A stretch of DNA of 33,371 nucleotides from an uncultured Eubacteriales bacterium (GTDB lineage: Bacteria > Bacillota > Clostridia > Christensenellales > Aristaeellaceae): assembly GCA_902789365.1 (NCBI GenBank), contig CADANQ010000027.1, forward strand, positions 1 through 33,371. Direction: 5' to 3'. Under the pieces are notes generated by a model, which had not been told where the DNA came from, did no database searches, and saw nothing but the letters and a program-made list of their open reading frames with translations. Below are positions 27,593 to 33,371 of the stretch, piece by piece (the stretch's first letter is position 1; the number at the start of each line of letters is the position of its first letter). The translations under genes and the position numbers were made by a program.

Positions 27593-29686
27593 ATGACGGA
27601 GCGCGGACAAACGGAAACGGGAAGGGAATGGACCGGCCGGGCGGTATACCATCAGGTATTCGTCTACAGCGCCGTGTACCATTTTCTTTACTGTATCCTT
27701 ATATCCTCCGCCATCCTGTCCAAGCCCCTGGTCGGCGGGATTCTCTACCTTTTCGGCCGGGTCGTGAGCGTCAGCGTCCTCCGCCTCCGTCCCCCGAGGA
27801 GCGAGACGCTCTCCGGAAAGGAAAAATGGCTCGGCGCGGGAATCCTGGTCCCGGCCTTCCTGCTGCTTCTGTGGATGATCGCGACCTCTGAGGAAAGCAT
27901 TTTCGGGCGGGAATTCCTGACGGTTTTTTCGCTGTGCCTGATCCTGATCCTTCGGGAAGGAGCGACCGGGGCCTGCGTGGAGAGAGACCTTGTCGCGGGA
28001 AGGAGCGTACGGCGGTCTTTTTCAAGGGTATTCCTGATCCAGGCCGCGTTTCTTGTGCCGGTATCGGCGCTCCTTCTCATCTTTATCAAAACCGATATGG
28101 CCCTTCCCATGATTGGCGGCTTCCTTCTGGGCGGGGTCTGGGAATGGAGCGACGTATGGCATGACCGGGAAAGGCTGCGCACATGGGAAAAAACGGACCG
28201 GGAGGAGATCGAAAGAATCAGGCAGGCCCATTCCTACCGGATGTTCCAGGCGATTTTCCTGGCCGTGACTTTCACGGCCCAGGTGACGATGCCGCTGACC
28301 TATGCCATGACCGGGATGATGAACAACGTGCTTCTGTACGGACTTCTGACCGCGTCGGTGGTCTCCGTCGTCTCGGTGTTTGCCGCCGCGAGGATCATGA
28401 AGCGTTTTGAACGCAGGGGAGAAGAGTCCTTCGGCGTCATGATGATCGGCCTGATGCTCTGGCTGTACGGGCTGATCCTGTTTTTCCGCGCTTACTATCA
28501 TCCCAGCGCGGCGGAAACCTATCTGGGCCTTGCGCTGAGCACCGCCGGGTGCACGGTGTGCGTCCGCGCCCTGGATTATTACGACGCCGCGATGCGCAAG
28601 GTCGCCTCCTTTGCCGCGGGGCATGAAACAACCCCGGCCTACGACTGGCTGCAGCGCTCGAGGATCGAAATGGCGGGGCTCGGCGGGCAGACCCTGTCCA
28701 TGGTCCTTTTGTGCGTGCTTGAGTTTCTCAGACCGGTCGACGGCGGCCTGCCCGGGGCGGAAGTGCTGCTCAGGATGAGCCCGCTGATGATGATTCCCGC
28801 CTTTGCCGCCATGGCCGCCGCGCTGTTTACGGTGCTCCGTTTCCCCGTGACCGGGGGGCATATCAAAAAGCTGGACAGGTACCTGAAACTCCGGGAGGAA
28901 GGGGAAAACAACGAGGCGCTCAGGACGCAGCTGGAAAACGTGCTCCTTAACCGCAGCTTCAGGCACTACGGCATCAGGATCGTGATGTTCATCCTCCGCC
29001 CCATCTACAGGCACAGGGTGATGGGCCGCGAAAACGTGTCCGCGGACGACGACGTCAGCTGCGTGTTTGTATGCAATCACGGGGAAATCTACGGGCCGGT
29101 TGTGACCAATCTGTATGTTCCCTTTCCCTTCCGTCCCTGGGTGACCTCCGAGATGTGCGATCCCCGGGTAATCGCGGATTATATTTACAAAAACACCTTT
29201 TCAAAGCAGGAATGGATTCCCAGACGTCTCCGCCGGCCCTTCTGCACGCGCATCGCCGGTCCGGCCCTGGCGTGGATTATGCGGTCCGTGGATTCCATTC
29301 CCGTTTATCACGGCAATCCGAGGCAGCTGATGGAAACCTTCCGCAGCACGGTGGACGCCATGGAGGCAGGGGACAACATCCTGGTGTTTCCGGAAAACGG
29401 CGCGGCCTCCTCCGACGGCCGGTATGTCAGGGAGGGCGTAGGGCAGTTTTTTACCGGTTTTGTCACAATAGGGCAGCTGTACTGCCGCAGGACGGGCAAG
29501 TGCTGCCGCTTTGTTCCCATCTACGCCAACCGAAAAAAAAGGATCGTACAGTTTGGCAGGGAAATCCGCTACGACGCCGACAACGCCCCGGCCGATGAGA
29601 AGGAACGAATCAGCGCCTTTCTCAGGAACGAGATCCTCCGGATGGCAGGAAAGGACGACGAAGGGGCGAAGACCGGGAAAGAATAA
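27593..29686 (+). CDS. Membrane-domain/PlsC-like acyltransferase fusion
   Basis: A 697-residue protein with two parts. Residues 1 to about 430 contain about a dozen hydrophobic segments, resembling a transporter-like or MFS-like membrane domain. The last ~240 residues resemble lysophospholipid acyltransferases: V-C-N-H-G-E-I-Y-G (493-501) and V-F-P-E-N-G (598-603), the counterparts of NH(x4)D and FPEG. The D of NH(x4)D is Gly501, a non-standard change, although E498 is close. Hence the substrate and even catalysis are uncertain; comparable clostridial proteins with N-H-G-E-I-Y-G are recalled, so the change is probably family-wide. AAGGAGG lies nine bases before the ATG. It is a single-gene unit; no clear terminator follows before the str promoter. 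A lipid-handling role is inference. Confidence 0.7.
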   Translation: MTERGQTETGREWTGRAVYHQVFVYSAVYHFLYCILISSAILSKPLVGGILYLFGRVVSVSVLRLRPPRSETLSGKEKWLGAGILVPAFLLLLWMIATSEESIFGREFLTVFSLCLILILREGATGACVERDLVAGRSVRRSFSRVFLIQAAFLVPVSALLLIFIKTDMALPMIGGFLLGGVWEWSDVWHDRERLRTWEKTDREEIERIRQAHSYRMFQAIFLAVTFTAQVTMPLTYAMTGMMNNVLLYGLLTASVVSVVSVFAAARIMKRFERRGEESFGVMMIGLMLWLYGLILFFRAYYHPSAAETYLGLALSTAGCTVCVRALDYYDAAMRKVASFAAGHETTPAYDWLQRSRIEMAGLGGQTLSMVLLCVLEFLRPVDGGLPGAEVLLRMSPLMMIPAFAAMAAALFTVLRFPVTGGHIKKLDRYLKLREEGENNEALRTQLENVLLNRSFRHYGIRIVMFILRPIYRHRVMGRENVSADDDVSCVFVCNHGEIYGPVVTNLYVPFPFRPWVTSEMCDPRVIADYIYKNTFSKQEWIPRRLRRPFCTRIAGPALAWIMRSVDSIPVYHGNPRQLMETFRSTVDAMEAGDNILVFPENGAASSDGRYVREGVGQFFTGFVTIGQLYCRRTGKCCRFVPIYANRKKRIVQFGREIRYDADNAPADEKERISAFLRNEILRMAGKDDEGAKTGKE

Positions 29687-29803
29687 AACCCGGGCGGAGG
29701 AGGCGGGATGAGAAAGCCGGGAAGATAAAGGAACGCCGGGGCAAACCCGCAAAAAAATAAGGAAAAACACCTGAAAAACCTTAAAAAAGCGCCGTCCGGA
29801 ACA

Positions 29804-29832
29804 TTGACAATTCCGGGCGGCGATACTATAAT
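29804..29832 (+). promoter_or_regulatory. Consensus sigma-A promoter of the str operon
   Basis: Perfect -35 TTGACA (29804-29809), 17-base spacer and perfect -10 TATAAT (29827-29832), the strongest promoter in the window, as fits rpsL-rpsG-fusA-tuf. The stretch from 29687 to 29803 upstream is A-rich with nothing else recognised. Confidence 0.93.
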
Positions 29833-29840
29833 GATATGGT

Positions 29841-29977
29841 TGTCTGCTATACGCGGACAGCTGTCCCGCGCCTTTAAAACGGGCCGGGCCTTCAAAGAAC
29901 AGACTATATATCCCTGGGGTTGCGGGGATTTTATAGGAGGAGACCGTTCATACCGGCTCCGATCATTTTACAGGAGG
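29841..29977 (+). promoter_or_regulatory. rpsL leader with alternative hairpins and duplicated ribosome-binding site
   Basis: The leader first offers two mutually exclusive hairpins: TGTCTGC (29841-29847) with GCGGACA (29853-29859), or the nearly palindromic CGCGGACAGCTGTCCCGCG (29852-29870). Farther on, TTTTATAGGAGG (29929-29940) and TTTTACAGGAGG (29966-29977) are near-identical 12-base copies 37 bases apart; only the second has an ATG at the right distance. The first has no start codon nearby and may be a decoy or ribosome standby site. No known leader family was recognised. Confidence 0.45.
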
Positions 29978-29984
29978 TACTTCC

Positions 29985-30359
29985 ATGCCAACGATCAATC
30001 AGTTGATCCGCAAGGGAAGAGTCAAGGTTGCAAACAAGTCAACCGCGCCCATCCTGCAGGGCTGCCCGCAGAAACGCGGCGTATGCCTGAGTGTCAAGAC
30101 GACCACGCCCAAGAAGCCCAATTCCGCGCTTCGCAAGATCGCGAGGATCCGTCTGACCAACCAGATCGAAGGTACCTGCTACATTCCGGGTATCGGACAC
30201 AATCTGCAGGAGCACTCCGTGGTGCTGATCCGCGGCGGCCGTGTACGCGACCTGCCCGGCGTTCGTTACCACATCATCCGCGGCGCGCTTGATACGGCCG
30301 GTGTGGCCAAGCGCAACCAGGGCCGTTCGCTCTACGGTGCAAAACGCCCCAAGAAGTAA
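29985..30359 (+). CDS. rpsL: 30S ribosomal protein S12
   Basis: A 124-residue decoding-centre protein. The canonical [11 protein letters not shown] segment (streptomycin site), the [22 protein letters not shown] stretch and D-L-P-G-V-R-Y-H are intact; the Asp of D-L-P-G is the site that can be methylthiolated. The usual N-G/E-V-T-A-Y segment reads N-Q-I-E-G-T-C-Y here, a modest change. The Lys at the streptomycin position is wild type. An AGGAGGT site precedes the ATG at the normal distance. It begins the operon; rpoC does not lie upstream, which is unusual. Confidence 0.98.
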   Translation: MPTINQLIRKGRVKVANKSTAPILQGCPQKRGVCLSVKTTTPKKPNSALRKIARIRLTNQIEGTCYIPGIGHNLQEHSVVLIRGGRVRDLPGVRYHIIRGALDTAGVAKRNQGRSLYGAKRPKK

Positions 30360-31038
<679 letters not shown>

Positions 31039-31076
31039 TCTCCCGTTTACGTTAATCGATAAGGAGAGCATATTGC

Positions 31077-33149
31077 ATGCCCAGAAGTCATACCCTCGAT
31101 AAAGTCCGCAATATCGGGATCATGGCGCATATCGACGCCGGAAAGACCACCACCACCGAGCGGATCCTGTTCTATACGGGCAAGACCCACCGGCTGGGCG
31201 AGGTGCATGACGGCGCCGCCGTGATGGACTGGATGGAAGAAGAACAGGAACGCGGCATAACCATTACAAGCGCCGCGACCACCTGCTTCTGGAAGGGCTA
31301 CCGGGTCAATATCATCGACACCCCCGGCCACGTGGATTTTACCGTGGAGGTGGAACGCTCCCTGCGCGTACTGGACGGCGCGGTCGCCGTTTTCTGCGCG
31401 AAGGGCGGCGTTGAGCCCCAGAGCGAAACCGTATGGCGTCAGGCCAGCAAGTATCATGTTCCGCGCATCGCCTATGTCAACAAGATGGATATCACCGGCG
31501 CCAATTTCCGCCGCGTCGTTGATATGATGGTCAACCGCCTCCATACAAAGGCTGTTCCGATTCAGCTGCCCGTCGGCAAGGAGAACACCTTCCGCGGCAT
31601 TCTCGACCTGTTCAAAATGCGCGCCGAGATCTATTACGACGACGACGGCAAGGATATCCGCGAGGAAGAAATCCCGGCCGACATGCTCGCGGAAGCGGAA
31701 GAAGCGCGCAGGAACATGATTGAGGCGATCGCCGAGACGGACGACGTACTGATGGAAAAATTCCTGATGGAGGAGGAAATCTCCAACGAGGAACTGACCG
31801 AAGCGCTGCGAAAGGCCACGATCAAATGCGAACTGACCCCGGTGCTTTGCGGCACCAGCTACCGCAATAAAGGCGTGCAGCTGCTCCTGGACGCGATCGT
31901 CGCGTTCCTGCCCTCTCCGCTGGATATTCCCTCGGTGAAGGGGAGCGAGCCTGACGACCCCGAGTCCGAATGCGAGCGGAAAGCCGACGACGCCGAGCCC
32001 TTCGCGGCGCTGGCGTTCAAGGTGGCGGTCGATCCCTTTGTAGGCAAGCTGATTTTCTTCCGGGTCTATTCCGGAAATGTGGAAACAGGAAGCTACGTCT
32101 ACAATTCCAGCAAGAAGAAGCGCGAACGCTTCGGCCGCGTACTTCAGATGCACGCCAACCACAGGGAAGAGATCGATCATGTTTACGCCGGCGATATTGC
32201 CGCGGTCGTGGGCCTGAAGGATACCACCACCGGCGATACGCTCTGCGACGAGAAGAACCCCATCATCCTCGAATCCATGGAATTCCCGGAGCCCGTGATT
32301 CAGGTGGCGATCGAGCCCAAGACCAAGGCGGGCCAGGATAAGATGGCCCTGGCACTCCAGCGCCTGGCGGAAGAGGACCCCACTTTCAAGACGTATACCG
32401 ATCAGGAGACCGGTCAGACGATTATCGCCGGCATGGGCGAGCTTCATCTTGAAATTATCGTGGACCGCATGATGCGCGAGTTCAAGGTGGAGGCGACGGT
32501 GGGCAAGCCCCAGGTGTCCTACAAGGAGACCATCAGCAAAAAGGTCCAGGCCGAAGGACGCTACGTCCGCCAGACCGGCGGTCACGGACAGTACGGCCAC
32601 TGCGTCATCGAGATCGAGCCTGTGGCTCCCGGTACCGGATACAGCTTTGAAAACCGCATCGTGGGCGGCGTGATCCCCAAGGAGTATATACCCGCGGTGG
32701 ACAACGGCATCCGCGAAGCCAGCGCTTCCGGGTCTCTCGGCGGTTTCCAGGTGGTGGATTTCAAGGCCGCGCTGCTGGACGGCAGCTATCACGAGGTGGA
32801 CTCCTCTGAAATGGCCTTCAAAATCGCCGGTTCCATGGCCTTTAAGACAGCCCTTGAAAAAGCGGGCGAAAAGCTGCTGGAGCCTGTGATGAAGGTGGAA
32901 ACCATCGTGCCGGACCAGTACCTGGGCGACGTGGTCGGGGACATCAATTCCCGCCGCGGCAGGATCGAGGAGATCGAACCCAGGGACGCGGACCAGAGCA
33001 TCCATTCCTATGTTCCGCTGAGCGAGATGTTCGGATACGCGACGGACCTTCGCTCCCGGACCCAGGGACGCGGGCTGTACACCATGCAGTTTGACCATTA
33101 CGAGGAAGTGCCCCGCTCCGTGGCGGAAAAGATCGTCGGCGTTCGCTGA
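31077..33149 (+). CDS. fusA: Elongation factor G
   Basis: A 690-residue GTPase that drives translocation, and with ribosome recycling factor splits ribosomes. The G domain has G1 A-H-I-D-A-G-K-T (17-24), G2 R-G-I-T-I (59-63), G3 D-T-P-G-H (81-85) and G4 N-K-M-D (135-138). Domains II to V follow in the usual order, including G-M-G-E-L-H-L-E in domain III and the domain IV segment G-Q-Y-G-H-C-V-I-E, where the RNA-contacting loop is located. AAGGAG lies about 10 bases ahead of the ATG. tuf follows after 117 bases. Confidence 0.98.
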   Translation: MPRSHTLDKVRNIGIMAHIDAGKTTTTERILFYTGKTHRLGEVHDGAAVMDWMEEEQERGITITSAATTCFWKGYRVNIIDTPGHVDFTVEVERSLRVLDGAVAVFCAKGGVEPQSETVWRQASKYHVPRIAYVNKMDITGANFRRVVDMMVNRLHTKAVPIQLPVGKENTFRGILDLFKMRAEIYYDDDGKDIREEEIPADMLAEAEEARRNMIEAIAETDDVLMEKFLMEEEISNEELTEALRKATIKCELTPVLCGTSYRNKGVQLLLDAIVAFLPSPLDIPSVKGSEPDDPESECERKADDAEPFAALAFKVAVDPFVGKLIFFRVYSGNVETGSYVYNSSKKKRERFGRVLQMHANHREEIDHVYAGDIAAVVGLKDTTTGDTLCDEKNPIILESMEFPEPVIQVAIEPKTKAGQDKMALALQRLAEEDPTFKTYTDQETGQTIIAGMGELHLEIIVDRMMREFKVEATVGKPQVSYKETISKKVQAEGRYVRQTGGHGQYGHCVIEIEPVAPGTGYSFENRIVGGVIPKEYIPAVDNGIREASASGSLGGFQVVDFKAALLDGSYHEVDSSEMAFKIAGSMAFKTALEKAGEKLLEPVMKVETIVPDQYLGDVVGDINSRRGRIEEIEPRDADQSIHSYVPLSEMFGYATDLRSRTQGRGLYTMQFDHYEEVPRSVAEKIVGVR

Positions 33150-33266
33150 CGGCAGACAAAAACGAATTACTCCTTTCCCCGGGAAAGCGCGGTTCGTACA
33201 TGCCTGAAACAATGGCTGAAGACGGCGCGGATGGGGGAAAAGAATATCTTGGAGGGAATGATACCT

Positions 33267-33371
33267 ATGGCTAAGGAACATTTTGAACGCAATAAGCCGC
33301 ATGTCAATATCGGGACCATCGGTCACGTTGACCACGGCAAGACCACCCTGACCGCCGCCATCACGATGGTG
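33267..33371 (+). CDS. tuf: Elongation factor Tu, N-terminal part
   Basis: The first 35 codons of EF-Tu, cut by the window's end: [20 protein letters not shown], with the P-loop G-H-V-D-H-G-K-T at residues 19-26. EF-Tu delivers aminoacyl-tRNA to the ribosome. The ATG at 33267 is preceded by GGAGG with eleven bases between; an ATG at 33258 is too close to that site. It closes the normal str order rpsL-rpsG-fusA-tuf. Confidence 0.97.
   Translation, partial: MAKEHFERNKPHVNIGTIGHVDHGKTTLTAAITMV

Noticed and set aside
31047-33335. Long open frame on the minus strand opposite fusA (762 codons)
   Set aside because: It lies exactly antisense to EF-G, an essential well-matched gene, has no recognisable domains and no ribosome-binding site, and owes its length to the GC-rich codon bias.

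Overview
The window is a gene-dense, GC-rich (about 60 % by eye) stretch of a bacterial chromosome. It reads as a member of the class Clostridia (Bacillota). Evidence: the order mrnC-thyX-rlmB-sigH with the sporulation sigma factor SigH, a zinc-type L28, an L10 leader RNA of the Firmicutes type, WalJ/YycJ, strong GGAGG Shine-Dalgarno sites and near-consensus sigma-A promoters. A SpoVK/CbbX-like AAA ATPase fits a spore-forming or formerly spore-forming lineage. The genus cannot be told from sequence alone. No CRISPR array, tRNA, rRNA, insertion sequence or phage gene was seen.

Layout. 1-3000: tail of rsmA (+) convergent with rpmB; then minus-strand genes for a phosphoribosyltransferase and a zinc-ribbon/AAA ATPase pair. 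3100-5980: a three-gene plus-strand operon (GT-C-like membrane protein, 86-aa unknown, GtrA) between a clear promoter and a terminator. 5989-7717: an ECF sigma/anti-sigma pair. 7948-14033: a compact minus-strand run of seven genes (AraC regulator, mrnC, thyX, rlmB, sigH, GT2, PatB-type aminotransferase), with overlapping start/stop codons at its head. 14180-15194: a RluA-type pseudouridine synthase with a hairpin-rich leader. 15236-16371: rplJ-rplL with promoter, L10 leader, attenuator and terminator. 16434-21513: walJ-comEC-holA-rsmG. 21540-21735: an AT-rich gap with a candidate small RNA. 21735-23763: rho. 23842-26080: a broken ABC-ATPase gene joined to a broken glycoside-hydrolase gene, then an intact acetylxylan-esterase-like hydrolase. 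26079-27419: mnmE. 27537-29686: a membrane-domain/PlsC-like acyltransferase fusion. 29804-33371: the str operon rpsL-rpsG-fusA-tuf, cut by the window end.

Most genes are housekeeping: ribosomal proteins, rRNA and tRNA modification, RNA processing, translation factors, transcription termination and replication. Envelope sugar genes (GT-C, GtrA, GT2), a stress sigma system and remnants of a polysaccharide-use cluster lie among them. The rplJ-rplL and rpsL-rpsG-fusA-tuf blocks are usually joined through rpoB-rpoC; here each has its own promoter, they lie about 14 kb apart on opposite strands, and rpoBC is absent from the window.

I found no clearly new defence or mobile system. The best leads are the candidate small RNA between rsmG and rho, the divergent Rho with a Tyr/Arg-rich low-complexity insert, the ABC-glycosidase deletion junction, the anti-sigma factor with a degenerate peptidase-like outer domain, the AraC regulator coupled to mrnC, and several structured leaders (rluA-like, rho, rpsL, rpsL-rpsG).
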